The position numbers and the translations under genes are program-made. A DNA stretch of 64,000 nt. Origin: Cristatella mucedo (lineage: Eukaryota > Bryozoa > Phylactolaemata > Cristatellidae). The notes beneath the pieces were generated by a model, which was not told the DNA's origin, did no database searches, and was given only the letters and a program-made list of their open reading frames with translations. The stretch is from the NCBI GenBank assembly GCA_009760855.2, contig WPIO01000046.1, positions 2,990,001 through 3,054,000 on the forward strand, read 5' to 3'. Positions 34,641 through 45,399 of this stretch are shown one piece after another (position 1 is the first letter of the stretch; every line of letters starts with the position of its first letter).

Positions 34641-36400
34641 GCCGATCCCGGAGGCCTATCGAGCATCTTCACACTGCATCACGTGAACCCTGCAGGGTAG
34701 TGTGTTTGCCTAGCAGGCAGGAGCTCTAAGGAGCTGAAACCTATAAGCACCTACAATTGCAAGAAACAAGTCAAGCCACCCACTGTCATTAGCTAGACTG
34801 GTGGTAATAGAGCAGTCCGATCGAAGCATATGATCGAAGCATATATTCGCAGGTGCACACAGAACTCACGAACAAGGCAAGCAGATTTCCAGTCACACGG
34901 CTCACACGTAGCGATATCAGACTACATCTCGCAAAAAATTGCGGCACAATGTCACGTGATTGCTGTCTCTCAGCACAAGAATTGTGATTTTGGCATCGAG
35001 ATAAAATGCGATTGGTGCATGCCTCTCGGAGAGGTGCTGTAATATGGGCTGAGAATCTCCGACAGGCTGAAATTCATTGGCTAGCCTAACGATAATGATG
35101 GCTTTTCATACCGGGCCCAGCTTTGGCACGCAAATTGATGCTGCAAGCCTGAGGCTTTAGCAGGGGGCCTCAACTTGCATGTGGACAGAACTCGGTAATT
35201 GCAGGCCGCAAGGCTGGGGGAGATGCAATAAATGAATTAGTTGTAGCAAGCGCTCCTCTGCAGAAGAAGTGGCATCAGCACAAGGGGGCTTTACTAAAAA
35301 CGTAATTGTTCACAAAGCACATTCTCATGCAAGAACCATTCGATACTGATGGGACAACGGAAACAGTTTAAGACAGGCAGAATATTCTGGACAAAGAGAT
35401 TGCATCACGTATAAAGTGTCTGACTCGTAGCGCAGCCTACATCCGAGTAAAGACGAGTCACGTTTTGGAAGGTTTGGCTTGATGGCTTAGAGCTACGACG
35501 TCAAACCTATATTAGCAATCCTCCTGCTCTGACATCAGATATGGCCTGCTAAAAAAGTACCTGTTGTGGGGCATGGCTACTCGTGGGAAGTCTACGGCCC
35601 AGCAGCTCCCCACGAATGCCCGCTTTAGGCTGGGCCGTCAAGCTCACTCTATTAGAGCCTAGTGCACAACGAGGTCTAGCTGTCATTCTTTTCCGCATCC
35701 TAACCTCTACAGCACCCTCCGATTGCACGGACCGATGCTTGAGCATCACAAGCCGTTTATGGAATCTCCTTCAACTTTGCAGGGATCTCAGTTTGGTGTA
35801 CGGTATTTGTTGTTGCTACGAAATGCTGAGCTTAACGTCAGCTGCGGGATCAGAACTCAGCTAGTGCAAAGTTACTCGGCGTTATCATAAGCATCATTTC
35901 GAGTCCAACGTTCGGTGCTCTGGAATTAAGGTGTCAGATTAGGATCGTAGACACGTGAGGTGAGTGAGATTAGATCGAAAAGAGAAGCAGCACGGCATCG
36001 AAGCCAGCGAAAGGGTATTCCAAACATTCTCATTAGCATAATGTCAAAGCCTTGTATACCCTGCAAGGCTATAAAATTCTGAAGACAGATTATCCCTGTC
36101 CCCATAACCACAGTGAATGCTTGACTTTAAAACCTGAAACTGTGAAAGACAAAAATGGACAAGCTGCCAAAACTAGACAAGAGGAAAAATATATGATGCA
36201 CGAATAAAAAGACTGGGTGTTAATTATTTGTGGTATCTATTAACAGAGGTATAGGCTGGTAACCAACAAGTGCAACTCCAAACGATTTGGTTTATTATAA
36301 AGGCGGTGTTCGTCGGGGTAGAGTAGCGAGAGATGAGGCAAGACATAAAGCTGCTACTATCCCAATATGCTCTATCACATGTTTCCACAATTCTATGCAC

Positions 36401-36424
36401 ATATATATATATATATATATATAT
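36401..36424. repeat. (AT)n microsatellite
   Basis: Uninterrupted AT run of about twelve units. Confidence 0.9.
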
Positions 36425-36799
36425 AAATACGATATACTAAAATATACGCATATGTATGTACAGCTCTCTGGTATTATTTGCCAGCACCAGGTCGTGCCGA
36501 CGCCAACGACAAATCGGACGGAAGAGCCTAACATCTAATAAAATCGCCAAAGCTCGCACGATGCAGATATTGTGATACACATATCTATTCTCAAAACTAC
36601 AGCAACTTTGAAGTAGACCATCATTTAAGCTCCATGAACACCCATCTGTGGAGCAGTTACTAACCTTTTGTCTAAAGCAGAGTACGCCCGGAGCAGCCGG
36701 AAGACGCACCACAAAGAGCTATGATAGAGCATCATGGGAAGACCAGCTGCTGCACTGGTACTGATGTCGGCGTTGGGCTGTGACTCGACCGAGATGCTC

Positions 36800-36832
36800 C
36801 AGCTGACGTTCCGATTCCCGGAACGTCAGCTG
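36800..36832. repeat. Perfect 14-bp inverted repeat
   Basis: CAGCTGACGTTCCG at 36800-36813 and its complement at 36819-36832, 5-base spacer attcc. The arm contains TGACGTT, close to a CRE half-site. Confidence 0.9.
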
Positions 36833-37009
36833 CCTGGCCCTCACCCTGTCAAGATGAATACTCGGACGACGAATTTCGGTGCGGGTCACCTGACCACATC
36901 GTCGTGCACTCCACACTCTCCGCCAGCCCGCCAGTGCAAGTGCTGGCGTCATCCTCTCATCCCTTCTACTCCGGAGCTACCGATCCGACGCCTGCAACCA
37001 CGCACAAAA

Positions 37010-37189
37010 ATGTGTAAAAGTCACAACTTTGGGTTCGCCTGTGTCAATATAGCTGTCGCTTTACTTCTAGTCAACTTCGTCACGGCTCGCCGTCCCTACA
37101 CACTTATGGCAAAGGGTATTACGTGCGGTAAGGGATGCGCGAGATTGGGGCACCCATGCCATCCGTTAACCTGGGTCGTCGACTGGTAA
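37010..37189 (+). CDS. Candidate small secreted-peptide ORF, 59 aa
   Basis: ATG at 37010, TAA at 37187-37189. Residues 10-26 form a hydrophobic core (CVNIAVALLLVNFVTA) with a plausible signal-peptidase site after VTA, followed by a basic, cysteine-bearing tail (ITCGKGCARLGHPC). A GTAAGG donor-like site at 37128 lies inside, so this might instead be the first exon of a longer secreted protein. The upstream flank resembles a repeat also present at 27841-28010, so it may be part of a mobile element. No family recognised. Confidence 0.22.
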   Translation: MCKSHNFGFACVNIAVALLLVNFVTARRPYTLMAKGITCGKGCARLGHPCHPLTWVVDW

Positions 37190-38980
37190 ATTAAGTCGCT
37201 TGAAACATTTCACATGAAAATAGAATACATTTAAGTGGAATATGATGGAACTCAACATAGTATGGCGTCGGTTAGCCACTAGCCACTTTGTCTTCGCTAC
37301 CCAAGTTTATTACAGAAAAAAAGGCAAGGAACTAGATGTAGAGAGTATCTAGACTAAAACTGGTCGATTTGGAGTGTGGAAGAGAGATTTAGCACTTTCT
37401 GGCTAACCGCAATCTTTTTCGTGGTCACTCAAAACAGTTGATGCCTTTAAGGAATTTGTGGTGCTTGTTCCATTTAGCAGCCTGTCTTCGTGCTTCAGAG
37501 GCTGAATATTTAAGTAATGTCAACACATCACATGGCCGCCAAGTTACTGGCCTTTGAATGCATGCATCAAGAAGCAGTTCATTGCCTTGTATTAATTTTA
37601 CTTGCACCATGATGCACTGGAAGCAGACAGATGAAGCGATGCGACCTATTAAGTTGAAACAAGAAGCCCAATCTATTTTTTGCATCCGCTACACCATGGC
37701 TGGTAAAGGTAAAATGGCTGTAATCACACGAAATTTGCTGACATGAAGAAGCGTGAAGATATGGGCGCTGCACTATTCACCCAGTTGAACTCTTACTAAC
37801 ACAACCTCTGAGGCAGCATTGACATCATGATCATCAAAAGAGCTTAGTCAAGTTAAAAAAAAAACATAAAGAGGAGTTGTTGAAAACAGGATTTGTGCGT
37901 AGAGAAGAGGTATTCTCCATCATCATTAGGCATGCGCATATGAGACATGTAGCCCTGTCGTGAAGTGAAGATAGCCAAACCACATTCGGCATCTCGCACA
38001 GAACAAGAGTTGCCAGCTATAACATTCGTAGTGCTGAACCAACAGTAGCTTAATCGCAGGTGTGAAAAACAGATTAACCCAAAATTAAAGCAGCAGTATA
38101 TCCGACGCGGAAATAATTCCTGGAAAGAGATCTAGTTCTGATAGGGTGCTAGGAAATTTCTTGCTAGGATACTCGGCTATAAAGAGATGAAATAATCTCA
38201 GTGATAAAAGGCCTTAAGAAGTCTGCGACTGATGCGGATGAAACCTGTTCAAAGACTACGTTTCTTCTGTACCTGGAAGACTAGAAAAGTGCTCTTTTTT
38301 CACTCGAAAACAAAAGTTTAGCCATTTATATCTAAAATAGATTTACAACTATTTAATCATTTGCTCGAAAACTCGGAGCGGACTCACTACCTACTGCTGT
38401 GGTTACCTAAATTAAGTTTAATAAAGAGAGCTGTAAAACCGATGCCATTTTCTTTCTGGTATTCAGTGGAGAAGAAACGATGTCCAGCTATAAATAAGGT
38501 TTTAATGCTTCTCTAAATAGATTAATATTAAGTCTTTCCAATCGGTCATTATTCGACTGATACTTTAGAAACTTGGTTTGAAGAGAAAAGTCCTACAAAT
38601 ACTGTCGGCCAGTCTCCATCTATCTTTTTATATCAAAGATTCTTGGAAAGATTTTTTCGAGTGGCAGCTTGTGAAACTCATTGACAAGAATAAATTTTGA
38701 GAAACATTGCTTTTAAAATTCAAGTGACATTGTGTAGCTGAAAATGCTCTTTTCTTTGTGATCAAAGGTAGCATTAATGGTGGTAACGTCACTGCCCTGG
38801 CAGTGCTCGCTCGATCGGTTGCGTTCGGCACTATTTAACACGATATCTTACTTGAATGACCGCGAACAACGATCGGACTCGGAGACGAAGGATTGATTAG
38901 ATTCAAAGGGTACTTGTCACATCGTATTAAACTTCTATTTTTTGGTGGTGAAATTTCACGCAGCAGACCAGTAATCTGTG
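37190..38980. other. Intergenic, mostly unrecognised
   Basis: AT-rich sequence. Near 38125-38160 ggaaagagatctagttctga and agggtgctagg suggest a degraded LINE-A tail. Confidence 0.35.
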
Positions 38981-38984
38981 GAGT

Positions 38985-39600
38985 TCTAGGAATGCTTTAT
39001 TCTTCGTCCATCGGTGCTTTGAGTTTATCCAGAGTCTCACGGCAAAATTGATTCGGGCTTCGGGCTCGTGGACTGGAATGCAATTTTTATGCTGACGATA
39101 ATCTTCAGCACTTTCTCATTTAAATTGTCTGAATCAACTGCAGTAACTTACAAGCTGGATGCTTGCCTTTCAGAAACTTGATCTTGGATGTTGGCCAATT
39201 TCCTTAAGTTAAGGATGATAAAACCGAACCCCTACTTACAGACCACCTTAAGCGTGCGGCTGGACTAAGAAACTATGTTTTCTAATTGGTGATGCTGTTT
39301 TACGACCTTAATTATGTTATTATGTTCTCAGTATGTAGTCATCCTCTTTGATGATTGCTTAAAATTTAAAAGTGACCCCAGGAAGACCACTGTCGCACCT
39401 AGCCATTACATTCGATCTCTGTATAAGATTAGGGACTCCCTATATGGTAGCTTGCTAAGAATCTTACTAGCTCCCTGGTTTCGTCTAGGCCGGACTGCTG
39501 TAATTCAGTTTAGGCTGGGCTATCTAGGAAAGCCACTAAGGCTCTGCAGCTGCTGTTGAATGTGCCTGCGACCTGCGAGGCTAGTAAACAATCTCAGCGT
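38985..39600 (+). mobile_element. LINE-B fragment, plus strand
   Basis: Degraded reverse transcriptase: YADD-like tttatgctgacgataat at about 39087, then KDDKTEPLLTDHLKRAAGL (about 39208-39266), corresponding to NGDKTKLLLIGHPKRVAGL of the copy at 57960. Continues to about 39600. Confidence 0.7.
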
Positions 39601-39614
39601 TTAAGCCATATGTA

Positions 39615-39669
<55 letters not shown>

Positions 39670-39675
39670 ACACAC
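39615..39675 (+). repeat. (CA)n microsatellite
   Basis: About 25 CA units, then interrupted cacatacaca, between two LINE-B copies facing each other. Confidence 0.95.
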
Positions 39676-39684
39676 ATATAAATA

Positions 39685-41465
39685 TATGTCTGTAACTCCG
39701 CAGAGCCACAAAGACTATGTGGGTGTTTAAATCTCGGTTGCCTAAGCATCTTTTGAATGAAGCGCATTTGGTGGCCACAGACTTCATCTCACACCACAAA
39801 GAGAAAGTGAAGCAAATAGCCCAGTCTGGAGAGCAGTTGAGGTAGTGAGTAGCATGAAGTAGAAGTTTCGGACTGGTGGAAAGGATGTGCCGCAGTGGGC
39901 AGAAGAAGAGCAATTTGTGTTCCCGTAAGAATGGTGGAAATGAGTTCCACAGTCTAGGACCTGCAGAGCAGAAGCTTCTGTCGCCAACGGTCTTTAAGCG
40001 AAGAAGTGGAACAGCTTTTATTGTCCACATTTATTGTCCACACAGGACCTGAGGGCGCGAGAAGGCTTAACATAATGTAGCAGTTCAACCAGCCACGAAG
40101 GAGCCAAGCTGTGGAGGGCCTTGTGGGTCAGTGTAAGAACTTTGCTCTGTACCCGATGATCAACCGGCAGCAATCCTAGCTCTCGTAGCAGCGGAGACAC
40201 ATGAACAAGCCAATGGGATTTACATGCTACCGTTGCAGCCATATCCATAGCCAGCTGCAGTGTTCACGTGGCTTTTTTGGTAGCCCAGCGAAAGCAAATT
40301 ATAATAATCTAGCCTAGAGAGGACTAAGGGGCTAGTTGAAGTTTTCCCAGGCCAGAGGGAAAGACAGTTCTTAGTCTTAGATAGAGATCAAACCTGGTGG
40401 CTAGCTGTGGAAGTAGTCTTCTTAACGAAGCCTTCAAATTGTAGGCAGATGTCGAAGACGACACCTAAAATCCGAGCATGGTGATGGTCGCGAAACAGCA
40501 TTACCTATAAGAAGGGCAAAGCTTTCTAGTCCAGCCACACGCTTAGGGTGTCCTATGAGTAGCAGCTCAGTTTTATCTTCACTTAGTTTAAGGAAATTTA
40601 CTGACATCCAGGATCGAATGTCGGCAAGGCGAGAATTTGATTAATCAGTCGCCGAAGCAGATTCCGACGGTTTACACGAAGAATACAGGTGAGTATCTTC
40701 AGCATAAAAGTGCTATTCTATTCCGTGGGCCCGAATAAAATTTCTCAGAGGTTGAGCATAAATGGAGAACAGCAAAGGACTGAGGGCGGACCCTTGAAGG
40801 ACTCTTCAGGTGCGTAATCTGGTGGATGAGACCTGACCCCCCACGACAGGGATTGAACACGATGGGACAAATACGATTTAAACTACGCCAGTGCCTCTTC
40901 TGCCGGACCGATCATTGTTCTTAATCGTTCAAGAAGGATTTTTGATCTACACTGTCGAAGGCAGCTGATAGATCTACAAGCACTGGAGCGGTAAGGTTAC
41001 CATCATCATTGCTGCATAAGATGCCATTGGTTACATGGAGAAGTGCAGTTTCAATGTAGTGCTACCGCTTGAACCCAGATTGAAATTATTCTGAGCTTTC
41101 AATCTTTTCAATGTGTGCTACCTGCTGCTTAGCAACAATTTTTTCATGAATTGTTGACAAAAAAGGAAGAACGGAAACTCTACGACAGTTTTCGAGGACC
41201 TGTGTATCTAATCGCAGGATTTATAAAAGTATCGATCGCCGATTTGAAGGAGTTGGTTACAACCTCTTTTTCCAGAGAAGCATTAAAAATCTCGGTTATG
41301 GCTGGGCTAAGTTGGTCTTCTTGTAAAAACTACGGAGAAGATGGTATGTGGTATTCAGGAGACGAGCCCTTTTCACTAGACCTTATTAAGGTAGCCACAT
41401 TGCAAGCAGAAACCTCTGAAAATCTTTTAATGAAGGTCATAGGTTGCGAAGCCACGTGTCTTCTT
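39685..41465 (-). mobile_element. LINE-B, longest copy (~1.8 kb), minus strand
   Basis: Minus strand reads FLSTIHEKIVAKQQVAHIEK and VLVDLSAAFDSVDQKSFLND (reverse-transcriptase early motifs, about 40920-41160), the FHAEDTHLYS/SKPSES-like catalytic region near 40690-40720, GHPKRVAGLESFALL near 40530-40560, then LLPVDHRVQSKVLTLTHKAL and GDRSFCSAGPRLWNSFPPFL to the 3' end at about 39690. Frame breaks throughout; the 5' half is missing. Confidence 0.88.
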
Positions 41466-42090
41466 TGCTGAAGGAACTGCGATGGCTTCCGGTCGATCAA
41501 CGGATGCAGTGCTAAAGTTGTTGGGAAAAGGCCTGCCATGGCTTGGCTTCTTCGTGTCGACCTCAACCGTGGTACCGTTTCAGCCTCCTCGTGCCCATTA
41601 GTCCTCTGACAATAAATTAACTGCTCTCTTTGTGCGCTTATACTAGCTGATTTAACAGCCTCTTTTGAATAGCGACAGAGGAGCCCTGATGGCTATCACC
41701 ACCACTTGCAGCGGCGATACAGAATCACCCACCACAGGAATCGAACCCACGACCTATGGACCGAGTTCGTGAAAAGCAACCGCCTTTTCTAGTGCGCCAT
41801 CACGGCTCACCCGCCACGGCTCACCCACACTCCCCCGAATGACAGTTAGAGAAACATTTTGCTCTGCAGGTCCGAGACTGTGGATCATTTTCATAACTTT
41901 GCTGTGAGGGTATCTTCTTTCACGCGGCCGACTGCGGCACATTCTATCCGGCCATCCTAAGCTGCTCATGTTCTTGACTTCCTCCTGACACAGTTTTGCT
42001 TCTCACTCTCTTTTTGTTTCGTGAGATTAAGTCCGTTGGTTACTGCATGAATGGTAAAGGCCAGTTAGGCTTTGAATGTGCTATAAAAAA
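41466..42090 (+). mobile_element. LINE-B 3' part, plus strand, split by SINE-1
   Basis: Left piece LKELRWLPVDQRMQCKV to about 41642; right piece resumes about 41840 with gctctgcaggtccgagactg (SAGPRLWN region) and agattaagtccgttggttac. Directly abuts the oppositely oriented copy at 39685-41465. Confidence 0.75.
41643..41810 (-). mobile_element. SINE-1 nested in LINE-B
   Basis: Full SINE-1 complement from ctagctgatttaacagcctc to gcgccatcacggctcac, B box complement ggaatcgaacc. The sequences on both sides are LINE-B. A duplicate cacggctcaccc follows the end. Confidence 0.8.
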
Positions 42091-42094
42091 ACAC

Positions 42095-42262
42095 CTAGCT
42101 GATTAAACAGCCTCTTTTTGTATAGCGACAGAAGAGCCTTTACGGCCATCACAACCGCTGGCAGCGGCGATAATGGATCGCCCACTGCAGGAATCGAACC
42201 CACGACCTCGGGACCGAGGTCGTGAAAACAACCGCCTTACCTAGTGCGCCATCGCGGCTCAC
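42095..42262 (-). mobile_element. SINE-1, full length
   Basis: ctagctgattaaacagcctc tail complement to cgccatcgcggctcac head complement; the arm cgacctcgggaccgaggtcg is intact and self-complementary, as in other copies. Confidence 0.85.
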
Positions 42263-42599
42263 TAAAGAAAAACTCTTTAGCGTAGCACTCACTTGGTTTT
42301 CCAGAGTGCAGCAGACTTACTATTACATGAATCGGGCATTTACGGCGCCTAACCGTAGATTATGACAAGACCGTTACTTAATCATTTTTATTCAGGAACG
42401 CTTACAAATGTATCAGAAGTCATTATCTCGCGGTTGTAGCGTGCTAATGTTTCGTTGCTGTTGGTGGTGTATTGCATGTAGCCTCGCTGTGGCTGAGGAA
42501 TATATTAGTCCACGCCAATAAAATGGAGTAGCTATTAAATTAAATGAATATTCCCGTGATAAATCTTGGGAAATTTCAGTGATGCATTATAATGTGGGC

Positions 42600-42722
42600 C
42601 TCAGTGTCCGCTGCCCTAGCGGTAAGCCAAGCATAGTTGGCGAGCCCGGCTAATTTCGTCGGACGCGAACTCTATACCGCGACCTAGGTCGTGAAGGGTT
42701 CGAATCTTACCTTCAGTTTCCG
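42600..42722 (+). mobile_element. tRNA-like sequence, possible third SINE family
   Basis: ctgccctagcggtaagcc (A-box-like) and gggttcgaatcttacc (B-box-like, GGTTCGAATCT) about 95 bp apart, too far for a tRNA gene and with no foldable acceptor stem. The cgacctaggtcgtgaa arm recalls SINE-1. Confidence 0.4.
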
Positions 42723-44185
42723 TCAGTTTTTGACCTTGTCATAAAAACGCGAGGCATTTGGCTCGCAGCTTTGACAGCTCAATACTCGGAGGGCTCCTGC
42801 TTCTGCTTCTTCGTTTTCTCTAGTCTTTTCCCGTTGCAGAGTCTGTCGTATGCGACGTTTCTGTTGAGCATTGCCAGCGTCGGGCTGAATGGCTTCCTTT
42901 GCTGCTTGGCTTACTCGTTGCTATAGGTATGCTGACATAGGTATGCTGACTGTTCGCTCTACTCATCTGTTTCCAATGCATTGCTGCGAACACTCGCTAG
43001 CACACAATGGCGGGCGGAAAGCACCGATTGTACGCACAAATTGGCTTGCACTTATCAAAAATCACTCGAAACTTCAACTTTGCTTTGGAAGCCCCAGTGG
43101 AAATCGCGAGCTATATTTATCCATATCTCTATTCTATTTAAGCATGCCAATGCCTATCCAAAGCAGGCGCAGCACAACTTTCAGTTGTCACGCTCACTCT
43201 GGTAGCTGTCCAACATACCAACATGGCTGGTCCAAGCGGAAGCGGAGAAGCACCGGAAGTGCCGGTAGTAGTTTCGGGCGACAGCAAAGGGGGTTGCAGT
43301 GCAGAGACTGCAAGCTGGCGGAATGCCATGACCACCCTTTGAAAAAATCATTTCAAATTAAGAGTCCTTTGAATTTCTAGAACTTCAATTCTTGATTACA
43401 ACTAGGCGAGTCCATGTTGCAGCTACATAAGCACATTGGCCAAATTATGTACCCATTGCGTTTACTCGCCGTTCCGTCGCAGTGGTGATACTTTTCGAGT
43501 TGCACGGATGTTAAAGTGACTTCTGCGACTGTGGCGAACTTGCGGAATAATTAACTACTAAAAAGTCTAGCTTGTCATGAGGGCAAAGCGTCGTCGAGTC
43601 AAGCGAGCAGCAGTCACGGAAGCAGGCGGTGCAGGAGGGACGCAGCGAAGAGGGCTAGCAAAAGGACCGCAGCAGCGCGCAACGGAAGAGATGGCGTCGC
43701 TGGGCGATAATCGCGACAGCGAGTTTCGCAGTCTGTGACCCTTGGAGCACAACCAGTTTGTCCTTGTTTAAGCGAAAGAAGAGCGACAGCTGTTTTAATT
43801 AGCCGTTGAAGATCTGCTAGTGTGAGAAGGCGGAAACTGGTGCGGCAGTTCGGCCAGGTATTGATGACACGCTGACATGAATCGGAATTGGCTAGATTAC
43901 GACTGGCGAGATATTACTTGCGGTTTCCGGAATCATACTGGCTCAGAACTGTAACTTCGTAATCTACTAGGGTTTTGCAATATAAAGCCAAAAGCAGGGA
44001 GTATTGTGGCTGGTTGCGCTCTAGAATTGGAATGAGGCAGTTCAGTGATGCCGTGAGGGCGTCGCAGAGAGAGCTCTTGTATGCTATGGCTAGGCCTGGA
44101 CATCTGCAAACCTCAGAGGCTGTCGAATAAACTGCTCTCAGCCATGGATATAGACTTTAAAAAGTACAAAATATATAATACAATA
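42723..44185. other. Intergenic, nothing certain
   Basis: No recognised repeat. Contains the 39-aa micro-ORF at 43223. Confidence 0.35.
43223..43342 (+). CDS. Candidate micro-ORF, 39 aa
   Basis: ATG in favourable context (aacATGGCT), reading MAGPSGSGEAPEVPVVVSGD and ending WRNAMTTL, stop TGA at 43340-43342. A TATTTAA motif at 43135-43141 lies about 85 bp upstream. No homology recognised. Confidence 0.15.
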   Translation: MAGPSGSGEAPEVPVVVSGDSKGGCSAETASWRNAMTTL

Positions 44186-44189
44186 TAGT

Positions 44190-44300
44190 TCACATATTAT
44201 TGAGCACGCTACCACTACCAATTTGGTCGTTCTTCATTTGCAGCAAATGTAAAGTGCTTGGAAAGAGATTGAGTTATCTGAGGGCACTATATCAAATGCA

Positions 44301-44310
<10 letters not shown>
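44190..44310 (+). mobile_element. LINE-A 3' tail
   Basis: tgagcacgctaccactacca, then cttggaaagagattgagtta, tctgagggcactatatcaaa, ending at a CT/AT microsatellite in place of the usual (TTA)n. Confidence 0.75.

Positions 44311-44352
<42 letters not shown>
44305..44352 (+). repeat. Compound (CT)n(AT)n microsatellite
   Basis: About 14 CT units then about 9 AT units at the end of a LINE-A tail. Confidence 0.92.
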
Positions 44353-44353
<1 letters not shown>

Positions 44354-44394
44354 ACATCGTATAATATAGTATAGCCGAGATAGAATTAAGTAGA

Positions 44395-44769
44395 TAGTTA
44401 AATATTTTGCAAGCCACCATGGAAGACAGTCCATAATCATAGGTAGGGATTGGATGTGATGGCTAGTTGTGGAAGCAACCTTCTTAACAAAACTTTCAAA
44501 ATTAAGGCTGTTGTTAAAGACGACAATTAAATCAAGAGCACACGGTGACCGTCGTGCACCAGCTTCACCTATTAGAAGAGCACATCATCTAGTCCAGCCA
44601 CACGCTTGCGTTGTCCTGTGAGTAGCAGTCCTGTATTATCGTCGTTTAGTTTAAGTATATTTTCCGACACCCAGCATCGAATTCCTGAAAGGCAAGCGTT
44701 CAGTTTATCAGTTGCGGCAGTAGACTCCGACGGTTTAAAGGACCAATAGAGTTGAGTATCATTAGCATG

Positions 44770-44775
<6 letters not shown>
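44395..44775 (-). mobile_element. LINE-B reverse-transcriptase fragment
   Basis: Minus strand reads HANDTQLYWSFKPSE, DKLNACLSGIRCWVSENIL and LLLTGQRKRVAGLDDVLF: the region around and after the catalytic box (YADD altered to HAND). Confidence 0.88.
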
Positions 44776-44776
<1 letters not shown>

Positions 44777-44844
<68 letters not shown>

Positions 44845-44862
44845 GTGTGTGTGTGTGTGTGT
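44777..44862 (+). repeat. (GT)n microsatellite
   Basis: About 43 GT units with one GC; directly adjoins the LINE-B reverse-transcriptase fragment. Confidence 0.96.
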
Positions 44863-44864
44863 AT

Positions 44865-45026
44865 ACATTTATAATTCATCAGTAGAGCGCCCTGAGCGAA
44901 CTTAATCTCTATTTAGGCGCTTCAACTTAGCGGTAGGGCTGGGGCCCAAGACCTCAACCATCAATTGCATTAGCCTTGACTTTCGTCGGGCGAGCACCTT
45001 AATCCCTGGACCAAACCAGTGCGGTT
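44865..45026 (-). mobile_element. SINE-2, minus strand
   Basis: Complement of the LINE-A-type tail (gcgccctgagcgaacttaat, ctctatttaggcgcttcaac) followed by a tRNA-like head ending gtccctggaccaaaccagtg. Confidence 0.7.
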
Positions 45027-45211
45027 AAAATACGGTTGACTTATCATGCCATCATGAGTACAGCCTGCAGCTGCTAAGCGTGTTCATTTTTCTTAATAAA
45101 GCCTTGCCGTTGACGTTTCGAAGATTTGCTCTGAGCCAAGCTTATCGTACAATCCCGATGTCGCTAAGTGAAGAGATATCGATTAACGTTGTCGCCTTCC
45201 AATTAACTTAC

Positions 45212-45372
45212 GGCGAGCCGCGATGATGCACCAGGTAAGGCGATTGCTTTTTACGATCTCGAGCCCGAGGTCGTGGGTTCGAATCCTGTAGTGGGCGATT
45301 CTTTATCGCCGCTGCAAGCCGTGGAGATATCCGCAAATGCTCATCTGTCGCTATAAAAAAGAGGCCGATACC
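45212..45372 (+). mobile_element. SINE-1, plus strand
   Basis: Head ggcgagccgcgatgatgcac, B box GGTTCGAATCC (about 45280), body gattctttatcgccgctgca, tail aaaaaagaggccgatacctt. It ends just where the first CpG-rich block begins. Confidence 0.85.
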
Positions 45373-45399
45373 TTAGCTTGTATTTTACTTAAGAAAGCC

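Larger units (their letters stand above)
33523..36790. other. Upstream of LDB, nothing certain
   Basis: Could contain an upstream LDB exon, not found. Contains (CT)n at 34612-34637 and (AT)n at 36401-36424. Open frames are short and without homology. Confidence 0.35.

Noticed and set aside
36734-37009. N-terminal extension of the secreted-peptide ORF
   Set aside because: This part overlaps the palindrome and a repeat shared with 27.8 kb, and places the hydrophobic segment in the middle of the protein.
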